Notes: generated by a model not told the origin, from the sequence alone. 64,000 nucleotides of DNA from Oryzibacter oryziterrae (GCF_021864535.1 NZ_JAKJIC010000003.1:186001-250000); one strand, 5' to 3'. Positions 34,022 to 46,852 are shown, counted from the first letter of the stretch. A program made the numbers and translations.

Positions 34022-34132
34022 GGACAAACATCATACGTATAAATATGTACTGCCGGAAAATTCGCGGAAAAGCGACTTCTGAGAAAATGTATATTTTCCT
34101 AATGGTTATGGGGTTCTGGCGTCTGTGAGCAG

Positions 34133-34162
34133 AAAAAGTCGGCGTGATTTCCGACAATTTTT
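34133..34162 (+). terminator. Candidate bidirectional terminator
   Basis: AAAAAGTCGG, an 8-base loop, then CCGACAATTTTT: a short GC stem flanked by A-run and T-run. It lies about 110 bp after the lipid kinase stop. The GC stem is only 5 bp, so termination is plausible rather than certain. Confidence 0.5.
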
Positions 34163-34254
34163 GACTGCGTATACCGTGGTCGGGTGATGCGGTATGTGCG
34201 TGGTTTCTCTAGGGTATCTTGCAAGTAAGGCGAGATGTCTGGAGATTTGCAACA

Positions 34255-35124
34255 ATGGATATGCACGGCGCCAAGAGTGTCTACGCTCGGAACGTGACGG
34301 AGCTCTATGCATTCGATGGCTATGCCGCCAAGGCGGGCAATACCATGCAGCGGCATGTGATCCTCGGCTGCGTGATGTTGCTGCATGCCTTCAACGTCTA
34401 CGGCATCGACCAGAAGCCGGTGACCATCTCGCGGGTGCGGCGCGTGGTGGAGGATTTTGCCGACGTCAGCGCCGGGCGGGTGGCTGCCCATCTGAGCTTT
34501 CTGCAGAAGATCAACTATATCGCCGTCACCCGGTCGGCGACGGATCGGCGCGAGCGCATGCTGCGGCCGACCGATGCCATGCTGGCCCACGAGCAGGAGT
34601 GGACGGCGACCATGCTGGAACCGGCGGCGCCGCTCGGATTGTTCGACTTTTCCGAGGCCGAGCGTGACGACCTGGCCTTCTCGCTGGCCTTCCGGATCGC
34701 GCTGGCCGAACGGCCGGACGAAATGCGCAGCATGATGTATTCGCATCCGGAAATGCTGGCGATGACCTGCCGCGACGGCGCCATGTCGGCCTTGCTGACG
34801 CTGTTCATGAGCCGGGAGCAGACCGGCAGCGATCGCGTGGCCTTCGATCTCATGGAGACGGCCAAGCGATTCGGCGTGTCGCGTAGCCAGCTGTGGTCGG
34901 TGCTGGAAGAGGCGGCGGCCATGGGGCTTCTGGTGTCGCAAGCGCCGGGCTGGCGGCAGGTGCAGCTGACCGACAAGCTGCATGCCGCCTTTGATGCCTG
35001 GTTCTTCGAGCATATGCGCGTGATGGCGGCTGCGGCGCATCGCGCGCGCCTGATCCGCCGGGAGCTGCCGCGCCTGCAGATGCCTTTCATGGCGATGAAG
35101 CGCGCGCTGCATGATGCTGCGTGA
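34255..35124 (+). CDS. Winged-helix (MarR-like) DNA-binding protein
   Basis: 289 residues, soluble. There are two likely winged-helix regions: residues about 45-105 (VTISRVRRVVEDFADVSAGRVAAHLSFLQKINYIAVTRSATDRRERMLRPT) and about 190-245 (AFDLMETAKRFGVSRSQLWSVLEEAAAMGLLVSQAPGWRQVQLTDKLHAAF). The first pairs a recognition helix with a DRRERML wing, as in MarR proteins. This two-domain layout occurs in uncharacterised Hyphomicrobiales regulators. Start at ATG 34255 (another at 34261); the upstream frame has no family-like residues. No regulated gene is adjacent in an obvious way. Confidence 0.7.
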   Translation: MDMHGAKSVYARNVTELYAFDGYAAKAGNTMQRHVILGCVMLLHAFNVYGIDQKPVTISRVRRVVEDFADVSAGRVAAHLSFLQKINYIAVTRSATDRRERMLRPTDAMLAHEQEWTATMLEPAAPLGLFDFSEAERDDLAFSLAFRIALAERPDEMRSMMYSHPEMLAMTCRDGAMSALLTLFMSREQTGSDRVAFDLMETAKRFGVSRSQLWSVLEEAAAMGLLVSQAPGWRQVQLTDKLHAAFDAWFFEHMRVMAAAAHRARLIRRELPRLQMPFMAMKRALHDAA

Positions 35125-35438
35125 AAGGGCGGCGCCGGACCATCCATGCAATTGTGGCAGGATCGGCGGCGCGCGGCTTTCACGGTGAGCGAAACTGCAT
35201 GACACACAGGTGGCCGCAGGGAGGGGGACCTCTTGCGGCCGCTGCATTTTTCACAAAGCCGATCAGGTGCTTGCGCCTTGCCCTCGTATTTGACGGGATG
35301 TTGCATAAGACGAAAGGACTAGCGCCCCACGTGGCTCTTCCCTAATATCCGCCCGCAAACCAAGACAGATTCACCTGGGATAATCGGGCGTGGCGGCTTC
35401 CCGGCGGGAGGACCGGCCCACTGGCGGGAGAGCTTCGG
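35125..35438. other. Intergenic region upstream of pgi
   Basis: 314 bp without a gene. At 35136-35150 it contains GGACCATCCATGCA, identical to the outer edge of the 168-bp elements at 6828 and 7233, perhaps a remnant end. The pgi ribosome-binding region (GGGAG) is at its right end. No other structure was seen. Confidence 0.5.
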
Positions 35439-37079
<1,641 letters not shown>

Positions 37080-37392
37080 GGGACGATTTCGGATTGCGCT
37101 GGCGGCGGCATTTGGCTTGATCCTGCCGTGCGCCAGCCAGTCCGGCGGCCTGCCTGCCGTTGCAAGGCGTCTGAAGATCGCAACGGACAGTGCCGCCCCA
37201 AGTTGGGACTTCTTGTGCATCTGATGCATATCGGAAGCTGAATTTGTTGCGAGGCCTGCGTCAGGTGGATGGCCTGGCGGATGTCTTTGCCTTGCTTAAT
37301 TGATGTCGGATCAGTAAAAGCGCATAGACTAAAGTCGTAGGGATCGGACCATCCGGGCTCGATCCCGCTTGCTCGCCGAAAGGACAGGCCGC
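37080..37392. other. Intergenic region between pgi and zwf
   Basis: 313 bp without a gene. The part at 37290-37345 is less GC-rich and may contain the zwf promoter. I looked for a HexR-type TGTARTWWWAYTACA palindrome and did not find one. Confidence 0.5.
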
Positions 37393-38874
37393 ATGACCAG
37401 CCGCATCATCGTCGTTGACCCGTTTGATTATGTCGTCTTCGGGGGGACGGGCGATCTGGCGCGGCGCAAGCTGCTGCCGGCGCTCTATCAACGCGAGGCC
37501 GACGGGCAGCTGCCCGAGGACGCCCGCATTATCGGCGTATCGCGCAAGGCGAGCAGCGACGCCGACTATCGCGAGAGCATCCGGGCGGCGCTGACCGAGC
37601 ATGTGAAGGCGAGCGAGCTCAAGGCCGACGTGGTCGAGGTGTTTCTGAAGCGCCTGTTCTATGTGGCGACCGACGCCACGTCGGACAGCGGCTGGGACCA
37701 GCTGGCGGCGACGCTGAAGCCGGGCGAAGACAAGGTGCGCTGCTTCTATCTGGCAACCGGTCCGGACCTGTTCGGCCCGATCTCCGAGCGGATCGCGGCA
37801 CATGGCCTGATCACCGACAAGACGCGCGTCGTCGTGGAAAAGCCGCTCGGCAAGGACGGGGCTTCGGCCAAGGCGATCAACGACGAGATCGGCCGCATCT
37901 TCCACGAAGACCAGATCTACCGCATCGACCACTATCTGGGCAAAGAGACGGTGCAGAACCTGATGGCGCTGCGCTTTGCCAATGCGCTGTTCGAGCCGCT
38001 GTGGAACGCGGCGCATATCGACCATGTGCAGATCACCGTGGCCGAGACGGTGGGCGTGGAAGGCCGCGGCGATTATTACGATCATTCCGGCGCCATCCGC
38101 GACATGGTGCAGAACCATATCCTGCAGTTGCTCTGCCTTGTGGCCATGGAGCCGCCGGCGACCATGGATGCCGATTCGGTGCGCGGTGAAAAGCTGAAGG
38201 TCCTGAAGGGGTTGAAGGCGATCAGCGGCCCGTCCGCCACCCATGTGACGGTGCGCGGCCAGTATCGCGCCGGGGCCTCGACGACGGGTGCCGTGCCGGG
38301 CTATCTCGACGAGGTGACCGACAAGGCGAGCCGGACGGAGACCTTCGTCGCCATCAAGGCGGAAGTGCAGAACTGGCGCTGGGCCGGCGTGCCCTTCTAC
38401 CTCAGGACCGGCAAGCGGCTGGCCAAGCGCGTGTCTGAAATCGTGGTGCGCTTCAAGCCGGTGCCGCATTCGATCTTCGACGACAGCGTGGGGGCGCTGG
38501 CCGCCAACGAACTGGTGATCCGCCTGCAGCCCGACGAGGGCGTCAAGCTGCAGCTGATGATCAAGGATCCGGGGCCGGGCGGCATGCGCCTGCGTCCGGT
38601 GCCACTGGACATGAGCTTTGCCGACGCCTTCGGCATGCGCAATCCGGACGCCTATGAGCGGCTGCTGCTGGACGTGGTGCGAGGCAATGCCACGCTGTTC
38701 ATGCGGCGCGACGAGGTGGAAGCGGCCTGGGCGTGGATCGACCCGATCCTCGAGGCTTGGGGCGAGATGAGCGAAGCGCCCAAGGGCTATACGGCGGGCA
38801 CCTGGGGACCGTCGGCCGCCATCGCCCTGATCGAGCGCGACGGCCGCAACTGGCACGAAGACACGCTGATCTGA
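37393..38874 (+). CDS. zwf: Glucose-6-phosphate 1-dehydrogenase
   Basis: 493 residues. The nucleotide-binding start is VFGGTGDLARRKLLPALYQ (about residues 14-32), VVEKPLGKDGASAKAIND carries the conserved Lys, and FHEDQIYRIDHYLGKETVQNLMALRFAN has the catalytic His-Asp pair with the substrate-binding Lys. It oxidises glucose 6-phosphate to 6-phosphogluconolactone with NADP or NAD. I start at the ATG at 37393 rather than the upstream TTG. Pgl follows after 9 bp, so the two are an operon. Confidence 0.97.
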   Translation: MTSRIIVVDPFDYVVFGGTGDLARRKLLPALYQREADGQLPEDARIIGVSRKASSDADYRESIRAALTEHVKASELKADVVEVFLKRLFYVATDATSDSGWDQLAATLKPGEDKVRCFYLATGPDLFGPISERIAAHGLITDKTRVVVEKPLGKDGASAKAINDEIGRIFHEDQIYRIDHYLGKETVQNLMALRFANALFEPLWNAAHIDHVQITVAETVGVEGRGDYYDHSGAIRDMVQNHILQLLCLVAMEPPATMDADSVRGEKLKVLKGLKAISGPSATHVTVRGQYRAGASTTGAVPGYLDEVTDKASRTETFVAIKAEVQNWRWAGVPFYLRTGKRLAKRVSEIVVRFKPVPHSIFDDSVGALAANELVIRLQPDEGVKLQLMIKDPGPGGMRLRPVPLDMSFADAFGMRNPDAYERLLLDVVRGNATLFMRRDEVEAAWAWIDPILEAWGEMSEAPKGYTAGTWGPSAAIALIERDGRNWHEDTLI

Positions 38875-38883
38875 GGGCTTGCC

Positions 38884-39582
38884 GTGAGCACAATCGACTT
38901 CAAGTCTTTCGAGACGCGTGAGGCGCTGGCCGAAGGTCTGGCGCAGGCGGTGGTGGATGCCATCGATGCGTCGCTTCTCAAGCACGGCAAGGCGGCGATC
39001 GCGCTGTCGGGCGGGCGCACGCCGGCCTTGTTCTTCGACAAGCTGAGCGCCAGGCGTCTGCCCTGGGCCGACGTGATCGTGACCTTGGTGGATGAGCGCT
39101 GGGTGCCGGAGACGAGCGAGCGCTCCAACGCGGCGCTGCTGCGGCAGCATCTACTGAAAGGCGCCGCTTCGGCGGCGGAGTTCCTGCCGCTGTGGCGGCC
39201 GCTGCCGACGCCTGAAGACGGGCTCGACGCGGTGGAGGCGGCCGTCGCCGACCTGCCGCTGCCGTTCTCGGCGGTGGTGCTGGGCATGGGCGACGACGGG
39301 CATACGGCCTCGTTCTTCCCCGGCGGCGATCGTCTGGCGGCTGCGACCGACCCGGCGGGCGCGCGGCTGGTGGACAGCATGCGGGCCCCGGCGGCCGGCG
39401 AGCCGCGCATCACGCTGACGCTGCCGGTGCTGCTGGCCGCTGACCGGCTGTTCCTGCATATGGAAGGGCAGGGCAAGAAGGGCGTGTTCGACGCGGCCCT
39501 GGCCGGACGGGATGTCGGCGAGATGCCCGTGCGATCGGTGCTGCATTCGGGCCGCGCCGTCGACGTCGTCTGGTGCCCGTGA
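38884..39582 (+). CDS. pgl: 6-phosphogluconolactonase
   Basis: 232 residues of the DevB/Pgl family. It shows AAIALSGGRTPALFFDKLS, WADVIVTLVDERWVPETSERSNAALLRQHLL and the active-site segment VLGMGDDGHTASFFPGGD with the conserved Asp and His. It hydrolyses the Zwf product to 6-phosphogluconate. GTG start at 38884, directly after zwf. The phosphogluconate dehydratase gene lies 244 bp downstream, beyond a dispersed repeat. Confidence 0.95.
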   Translation: MSTIDFKSFETREALAEGLAQAVVDAIDASLLKHGKAAIALSGGRTPALFFDKLSARRLPWADVIVTLVDERWVPETSERSNAALLRQHLLKGAASAAEFLPLWRPLPTPEDGLDAVEAAVADLPLPFSAVVLGMGDDGHTASFFPGGDRLAAATDPAGARLVDSMRAPAAGEPRITLTLPVLLAADRLFLHMEGQGKKGVFDAALAGRDVGEMPVRSVLHSGRAVDVVWCP

Positions 39583-39665
39583 TTGTGAAGTCGACCTTCC
39601 CTTGAAGGTGTTAGGATGACACGACAGCTGCAATAGAGGTGATGCCGGTCTGCAAGAGGCAAATT

Positions 39666-39760
39666 CTGCGCTTCGGTGCTCACGTACCCAAATGTACGTT
39701 TCGCTCCGATGCTCGAAAATCACGCCTTCGCCACGGCCTGACAAATCTGCAACTGTAGTG
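39666..39760 (+). repeat. Dispersed intergenic repeat, copy 2
   Basis: CTGCGCTTCGGTGCTCACG, a hairpin CGTACccaaatGTACG, then GCTCGAAAATCACGCCTTCG and CGGCCTGACAAATCTGCAACTG. Same order of blocks as 17970-18062, but this copy is closer to the consensus I recall from many proteobacterial genomes. Confidence 0.65.
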
Positions 39761-39826
39761 ATAAACACGAAGCCATTGTGTTGCCCGGAGCGTTGATCAA
39801 GACGTTCCGCTGTCGGAGACCTTGCC

Positions 39827-41644
<1,818 letters not shown>

Positions 41645-41724
41645 GGAGGTCGCCTCATTTGAGTGGCTGACCACCCGTTTGGGGCAGCCAACTCCAATGT
41701 CCCTTGAAAGCCGTCACTCTCTTC

Positions 41725-44652
41725 TCACGCTGCCAGCGTTTCGCTGGCCTCCAGCTGTTCGCGGGCGGCGGTGAAGGCGAGGGAGAGGGTTTCGATGGCT
41801 TCGGCGAGTTGCTGGCGGTCCATGGCCTTGCCCTGCTTTTGCAAGGTGGCGGCCAGGGAGGAGAGCTGCAGGAGACCGAAGGAGGCGGAGGAGGATTTGA
41901 TGCTGTGGAACTCGCGCGTGGCGTCCTCGGCGTCGAGGAAGCGCGTCTTCAGCAGGTTGATGCGGTTGTCGGTTTCGGTGAGGAAGATGCGGGCGACGAC
42001 GCGGGTGTCTTCGGCACCGATGTCCTGACAGAGGCGGTCGAGAATGGTGCGGTCGAGGACCGGGTTGCCGGCGGCGTCCTCCGGCATGGTCATGGGGGTG
42101 GGCTGGATCGGCTCGGCGTCGCGCCGCAGGGCTTCGGCGAGGATATCGCGCAGGGAGTGTGTATCGACGGGCTTGGTGGCGAAGCCATCGACGCCGAGGG
42201 CTATGGCCCGTTCCCGGTCGTCGCTGAGGGCGTCGGCGGTGAGGACGACGATGGGCACCTTCGCGTAGTCGCGGCCGCCGGTGCGGATCTCGCGGATGGC
42301 CGACAGGCCGTCCATGCGCGGCATCATCAGATCCATCAACACGATGTCGAAGCGCTGGTGGTCGAGCGCCTCGAGGGCCTCGATGCCGTCGCCGGCGCAG
42401 GTGACGACGTAGCCGAGACGGGTCAGCAGGCGGCTGGCAACCAAGGTGTTGGTCTTGTCGTCCTCGACCAGCAGAAGGCGCGGGCCGGTGCCGTCAGCGG
42501 GCGCGGGCGGGAGGATCTGGTCGACAGCTTCGGCTACGTCGGCGATTGCGGCCGAGGCAGCGGTGATCGGCAGGGAGATGGTGAAGGTGCTGCCTTCGCC
42601 CAGGCAGCTGTCGACGAAGATGTCGCCGCCCATGTGTTCGAGCAGCTTGGCGGTGATGGCAAGGCCGAGGCCGGTGCCACCGAAGCGGCGGGTGATGGAG
42701 CCGTCGAGCTGGGAGAACTCCTTGAAGAGGTCGCCCAGGCTCTCCGTCGCAATGCCGATGCCGGTGTCCTGCACGCGGATGCGCAGGCGGTCGCCGGTGT
42801 CGCCGGGACGCCGCTGGTCGCGGTCGACGCGGATGCGGACCATGCCGAACTCGGTGAACTTGACGGCGTTGCCGACCAGATTGAGCACGATCTGGCGCAG
42901 GCGGCGCGGGTCGCCCTTGACCATGTGCGGCACGTCGGCGGCGATCTCGACCCCGAGAACCAGCTGCTTTTCGCGTGCTCGCGGGGCAACGATGTCGGCG
43001 GCGGATTGCACGGTGGCGCGCAAGTCGAAGTCGATGGATTCGAAGGTGATCCGGTCGGCTTCCAGACGCGAGACGTCCAGCACGTCCTCGATGATCTGCT
43101 GCAGATGGGCGGCGGACTGGCACATCATGCGGGCATAGTCGGCGCGCTCGGCCGGGTCGGTGGCGTCCTTCAGCAGTTCGGTCATGCCGATCACGCCATT
43201 GAGGGGCGTGCGGATCTCGTGGCTCATGGTGGCGAGGAAAGCGGTCTTGGCGCGCGAGGCGGCTTCGGCGCGGTCGCGGGCCTCGGCGAGATGCTTTTCG
43301 TTGCGCTTGCGGGCCGTGATGTCGGTGAGCGTGTGAAGCACGCCGCCGTCGGGCATCGGGGTTGAGAGGATCTCGAGTTCCGTCCCGTCGGCGAGGGTTT
43401 CCTCGCGTACGGCGTTGTCGGCCGTGTCCTGGCACTTGAGGAAGGCGCAGATGTCGGTCGGAAGCCGGGTTCCGGCGGGGGTGTTGGCGGACAGGCCGAG
43501 CAAGGCGCCGGCGCTGCGGTTGAGGATGCGGATGCGACGGTCGGCGTCCAGCATGACGATGCCCTGGCTCATGTGCGCGAGGGTGGCTTCGAGTTCCTGC
43601 GACTTGGAGGCGACGCGCGCTTCGCTCTGCTGCTGGGCCGACTGGGCGCGGGCGAGGCGGATTTGGTGGACGATGCCGATCACCATGACCAGCGCCAGCA
43701 AGGCCGATAGGGCGCCGGCGATGGACAGGAACATGGTGCGCGTGCGGTCATAGCCGGCAAGGATCTCACTCTCGGCCATGGAGACCATGACGATCAGCGG
43801 GAAGTCGGGCATGTGGCGGAAGCTGACGAGCTGGCTGCCATCGGAGCCCTGGGTCCGGTCGGTGAAGGTGCCCACGCCCGCCTTGGTGGCGGCTGCGAAC
43901 AAGGGGGTGTCCTTGATGGACTTGCCGAGCAGATCGGTGTCGAGGCCGCCACGGGCGCGGATCAGTCCGTCGTCCCCGACGAGCGTGATGGCGCCGCCAT
44001 TGCCCAGATCGATCTGCTGGAAGAAGCGGGACAGATAGAAGGGATCCAGCGAAGCCACGAGTACGCCGCCAAAGCTGCCGTCGGGTTTGGAGACGCGGCG
44101 CGTGAGCTGCACCGACCACTTGCCGGAAGCGCGACCGAGCACGGGCTTGGAGATGAACAGGTTGTCGGCAGTGGTGAGGGCGTGGACCTTGAAATGCTCG
44201 CGGTCCGAGAGGTCCACATGGTCGGGGTTGCGGACCATGTTGGTGGTGAGCAGCATGCCGTCCGGGCCGATCAGGGAGATCTGCAGAACGAGATCATGCA
44301 GGAGGTATCCGCTGGCGGTCCAGGAGGGCAGGTCGAAGTTCTCGGGGCCGGTTTCGTAGGACTGGCGCAGGAACAGCAGAGTCTGATCGATGTCCTTGAT
44401 GGAGCGGGCGACGTGTTCCTCGAAGACGCGGGCCATGTTGCCGGTGTTGATGGCGGCACCCTGCAGCGACTTTTCCCGGTCAAGGTTGAGGTAAAGATAG
44501 GTGCCGCCCCAGAGGAAGGCGAAGAGAATCAGCGCCAGCGCTGTGGACAGATGCCGGGCCGTGCGCCAGATCTCGCCCATGGTGAGGACAGGGACGACTG
44601 CCGATTGGGCTGACTGGGATGCCTTGTGATCGGCCTCGGTAGACCCGGACAT
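41725..44652 (-). CDS. Hybrid sensor histidine kinase with Cache, PAS, receiver and HPt domains
   Basis: 975 residues holding a nearly complete phosphorelay. There is a TM segment at about 38-56, a periplasmic Cache-like sensor (about 57-298) and a second TM at 308-330. A PAS domain covers about 350-445 (LEATLAHMSQGIVMLDADRRIRILN). The HisKA dimer has the phospho-His near 478 in FLATMSHEIRTPLNGVIGM. The ATPase has N-box NLVGNAVKFTE, DTGIGIA and GGTGLGLAI. The receiver has Asp near 774 in DIVLMDLMMPRMDG, and the HPt domain has His near 916 in FHSIKSSSASFG. The ATG at 44652 with GAGG upstream is preferred over a TTG two codons earlier. Signal and output partner are unknown; the HPt protein at 63035 is a second possible acceptor. 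Confidence 0.93.
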   Translation of the reverse strand: MSGSTEADHKASQSAQSAVVPVLTMGEIWRTARHLSTALALILFAFLWGGTYLYLNLDREKSLQGAAINTGNMARVFEEHVARSIKDIDQTLLFLRQSYETGPENFDLPSWTASGYLLHDLVLQISLIGPDGMLLTTNMVRNPDHVDLSDREHFKVHALTTADNLFISKPVLGRASGKWSVQLTRRVSKPDGSFGGVLVASLDPFYLSRFFQQIDLGNGGAITLVGDDGLIRARGGLDTDLLGKSIKDTPLFAAATKAGVGTFTDRTQGSDGSQLVSFRHMPDFPLIVMVSMAESEILAGYDRTRTMFLSIAGALSALLALVMVIGIVHQIRLARAQSAQQQSEARVASKSQELEATLAHMSQGIVMLDADRRIRILNRSAGALLGLSANTPAGTRLPTDICAFLKCQDTADNAVREETLADGTELEILSTPMPDGGVLHTLTDITARKRNEKHLAEARDRAEAASRAKTAFLATMSHEIRTPLNGVIGMTELLKDATDPAERADYARMMCQSAAHLQQIIEDVLDVSRLEADRITFESIDFDLRATVQSAADIVAPRAREKQLVLGVEIAADVPHMVKGDPRRLRQIVLNLVGNAVKFTEFGMVRIRVDRDQRRPGDTGDRLRIRVQDTGIGIATESLGDLFKEFSQLDGSITRRFGGTGLGLAITAKLLEHMGGDIFVDSCLGEGSTFTISLPITAASAAIADVAEAVDQILPPAPADGTGPRLLLVEDDKTNTLVASRLLTRLGYVVTCAGDGIEALEALDHQRFDIVLMDLMMPRMDGLSAIREIRTGGRDYAKVPIVVLTADALSDDRERAIALGVDGFATKPVDTHSLRDILAEALRRDAEPIQPTPMTMPEDAAGNPVLDRTILDRLCQDIGAEDTRVVARIFLTETDNRINLLKTRFLDAEDATREFHSIKSSSASFGLLQLSSLAATLQKQGKAMDRQQLAEAIETLSLAFTAAREQLEASETLAA

Positions 44653-45029
44653 TTTCAACCTCGATACCTGCTTGCAACCTGTGCAGTATCCTCTTCAGCA
44701 AAGAATAAAATGTAAATATATGTCCGGCCAATTGATTGGTATATTTCGCATTCAACTTGTCATTTTCAGATAATTACATCATTTGCCTGAAATGCGGACG
44801 CGATTAATACGAAATAAACCGTGTTGATCGGTGTTGCCGCCTTGTGCGCCAGGGGGAGGAGGTTGCGCCGGGGGCGGAAAACCAGGGCCTGTCATAAAAC
44901 TGAGATCGGATTCAGGCACATACCTCCTGAAGGCTCCAGAACGAATCCAAAAGATACGGGTTGGCAGGCCAAGTCGAAGTTGACGACAGTCAAGAATTGG
45001 AGCGGAGGCGGAGGCCTTCGGTATCCGGA
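44653..45029. other. Divergent intergenic region with Pho box
   Basis: 377 bp between the histidine kinase and the phosphoesterase. It is AT-rich around 44700-44820, probably the kinase promoter, and contains the Pho box at 44889-44906. No gene was seen. Confidence 0.7.
44889..44906 (+). promoter_or_regulatory. Pho box (PhoB-binding site) upstream of plcP
   Basis: CTGTCATAAAACTGAGAT. The first 7-bp half is an exact CTGTCAT, the 4-bp spacer AAAA matches the consensus length and composition, and the second half CTGAGAT keeps CTG and AT of CTGTCAT. It lies about 124 bp before the start codon of the PlcP-like gene and reads in the activating orientation. Confidence 0.75.
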
Positions 45030-45836
45030 ATGTCCGAGCAAACCGCGTCCCGTCATCTGCGTTCTCTGTTCCTGTCCGATGTTCATCTGGGCACCCGCGA
45101 CTGCCAGGCGGAGCTTCTGCTTGATTTCATGCGCGTGCACGAAGCCGAGACGATTTATCTTGTCGGCGACATCGTGGACGGCTGGCGCATGCGCCGTGCC
45201 TGGTTCTGGACGCAGGCGCATAACGACGTGGTGCAGAAGCTCCTGCGCAAGGGCCGCAAGGGCGCGCGCATCGTCTACATTCCCGGCAATCACGACGAGT
45301 TCCTGCGTGATTATCTGGGCACGCATTTCGGCGGTGTCGAGGTGATGGATCGCGCGATCCACGAGACGGCTGACGGACGCCGACTGCTGGTGATCCATGG
45401 CGATCAGTTCGATGTGGTGGTGCGGCATGCCCGCTGGCTCGCCTATTTCGGCGACTGGGCCTATGAGACGGCGCTCTGGCTGAACACGCGGCTGAACAAG
45501 CTGCGCCGCGCCGTCGGCTTGCCCTACTGGTCCCTGTCGGCCTGGGCGAAGCTGAAGGTCAAGAATGCGGTGAACTTCATCGGGGCCTTCGAGGAAGCGC
45601 TGAGCCATGAAGCGCGGCGCGTCGGGGCGGACGGCGTCGTCTGCGGCCATATCCATCACGCGGTGATGCGCGACATGAATGGCATCGAATACATCAACAC
45701 CGGCGACTGGGTGGAGAGCTGCACGGCGATTGCCGAGCATCACGACGGGCGCCTGGAAATCATCCGCTGGACCATGCTTGAACACGAGCAGACCGGCAAG
45801 GTGGCCCTGCTGCCGCGCGCCGAGGCCGCGGAATGA
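45030..45836 (+). CDS. plcP: PlcP-like phospholipase C / UDP-2,3-diacylglucosamine diphosphatase-family metallophosphoesterase
   Basis: 268 residues, calcineurin-like fold. The metal ligands are all present: SDVHLG (16-21), VGDIVDGW (about 45-52), GNHDE (about 86-90), VIHGDQFD and GHIHH near 198. Proteins like this are often named LpxH-type UDP-2,3-diacylglucosamine diphosphatase. Three things point instead to PlcP, the phospholipase C that strips phosphocholine from membrane lipid during phosphate starvation: the Pho box upstream, the overlapping lipid glycosyltransferase gene, and homology to the PlcP subgroup in Sinorhizobium and marine bacteria. The start at ATG 45030 gives the family N-terminus. 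The enzyme assignment is inference; the family is certain. Confidence 0.82.
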   Translation: MSEQTASRHLRSLFLSDVHLGTRDCQAELLLDFMRVHEAETIYLVGDIVDGWRMRRAWFWTQAHNDVVQKLLRKGRKGARIVYIPGNHDEFLRDYLGTHFGGVEVMDRAIHETADGRRLLVIHGDQFDVVVRHARWLAYFGDWAYETALWLNTRLNKLRRAVGLPYWSLSAWAKLKVKNAVNFIGAFEEALSHEARRVGADGVVCGHIHHAVMRDMNGIEYINTGDWVESCTAIAEHHDGRLEIIRWTMLEHEQTGKVALLPRAEAAE

Positions 45837-46852
45837 CGCGCATCACGGTGGTGACGGACGCCTGGCATCCGCAGGTCAATGGCGTGGTTCGCTCGATCGA
45901 ACGCACGAATGAAGAGCTCGTCGGGCTTGGGGCCGAGGTCACCATGGTGACGCCGGACCGGTTCCGCACGGTGCCGCTGCCGAGCTATCCGGAGATCCGC
46001 GTCGCCATTGCGACCTATCGGACGGTGGCGCGCGAGATCGAAAAGGGACAGCCGTCCTATGTGCACATTGCGACCGAAGGGCCTCTGGGCTTCAAGGCGC
46101 GCAAATGGTGCCGGCGCAACGGCATGCCCTATACCACCAGCTACCACACGCGCTTTCCCGAATATGTGTCGGCGCGCCTGCCGGTGCCGGAGTCCTGGCT
46201 CTATGCCTGGGTTCGCCGGTTCCACAATGGCGGCTCGGGCTGTATGGTGGCAACGGACACGCTGGCCAGCGATCTGACCGCACGCGGCTTCCACAACCTG
46301 ATGCGCTGGTCGCGCGGCATCGACGCGGATCTGTTCCGCCTGCGCGATCGCTCGGAGAGCCTGTTCGATCTGCCGCGACCGATCTTCATCAATGTGGGCC
46401 GGGTGGCGGTGGAGAAGAACCTCGATGCCTTCCTGTCGCTGGACCTGCCGGGATCGAAGGTGATCGTCGGCGACGGGCCGCAGCGGGAGAGCCTTGAGAA
46501 GCGCTATCCCAACGTGCTGTTCACCGGTGCGAAGTTCGGTGAGGATCTGGCGCGCGCCTATGCGTCGGCGGATGTGTTCGTGTTTCCCTCGCGTACCGAT
46601 ACCTTCGGCAATGTGATCCTCGAGGCGCTGGCTTGCGGACTGCCCGTGGCGGCCTATCCGGTGATGGGGCCGCTCGACATCATCGGCGGGACCAACGCCG
46701 GCGTGCTGGACGAGGATCTGCGATCGGCTTGCCTTCGGGCCGCGGAACTCAAGGCGGAAGATGCCCGGGCGCTGGCGCTGCGGTTCTCCTGGCGGCGCGC
46801 GGCCGAGCAGTTCCTGACCAATGTGCGTCGTGCCAACGGCGAGGATGTCTGA
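45833..46852 (+). CDS. GT4-type glycosyltransferase, probably glycolipid-forming
   Basis: 339 residues, GT-B fold. The N-terminal domain starts ITVVTDAWHPQVNGVVRSIERTNEEL and the C-terminal donor site is VFVFPSRTDTFGNVILEALACGLPVAAYPV with the GT4 Glu-x7-Glu-like motif. It overlaps the PlcP-like gene by 4 bp, so the two are coupled. In phosphate-starved alphaproteobacteria the plcP-agt pair turns phosphatidylcholine into diacylglycerol and then into a glucosyl, galactosyl or glucuronosyl diacylglycerol; I infer that job here. Sugar donor and linkage cannot be read from the sequence. 345 gene-free bases follow. Confidence 0.88.
   Translation: MTRITVVTDAWHPQVNGVVRSIERTNEELVGLGAEVTMVTPDRFRTVPLPSYPEIRVAIATYRTVAREIEKGQPSYVHIATEGPLGFKARKWCRRNGMPYTTSYHTRFPEYVSARLPVPESWLYAWVRRFHNGGSGCMVATDTLASDLTARGFHNLMRWSRGIDADLFRLRDRSESLFDLPRPIFINVGRVAVEKNLDAFLSLDLPGSKVIVGDGPQRESLEKRYPNVLFTGAKFGEDLARAYASADVFVFPSRTDTFGNVILEALACGLPVAAYPVMGPLDIIGGTNAGVLDEDLRSACLRAAELKAEDARALALRFSWRRAAEQFLTNVRRANGEDV

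Noticed and set aside
37080-37392. HexR-type operator controlling zwf-pgl-edd
   Set aside because: I looked for TGTARTWWWAYTACA in the gap before zwf and found no match better than a half-site.
37261-39150. A 629-residue antisense frame over zwf and pgl
   Set aside because: The plus strand encodes two unmistakable enzymes; the antisense product is His/Arg-rich shadow sequence.
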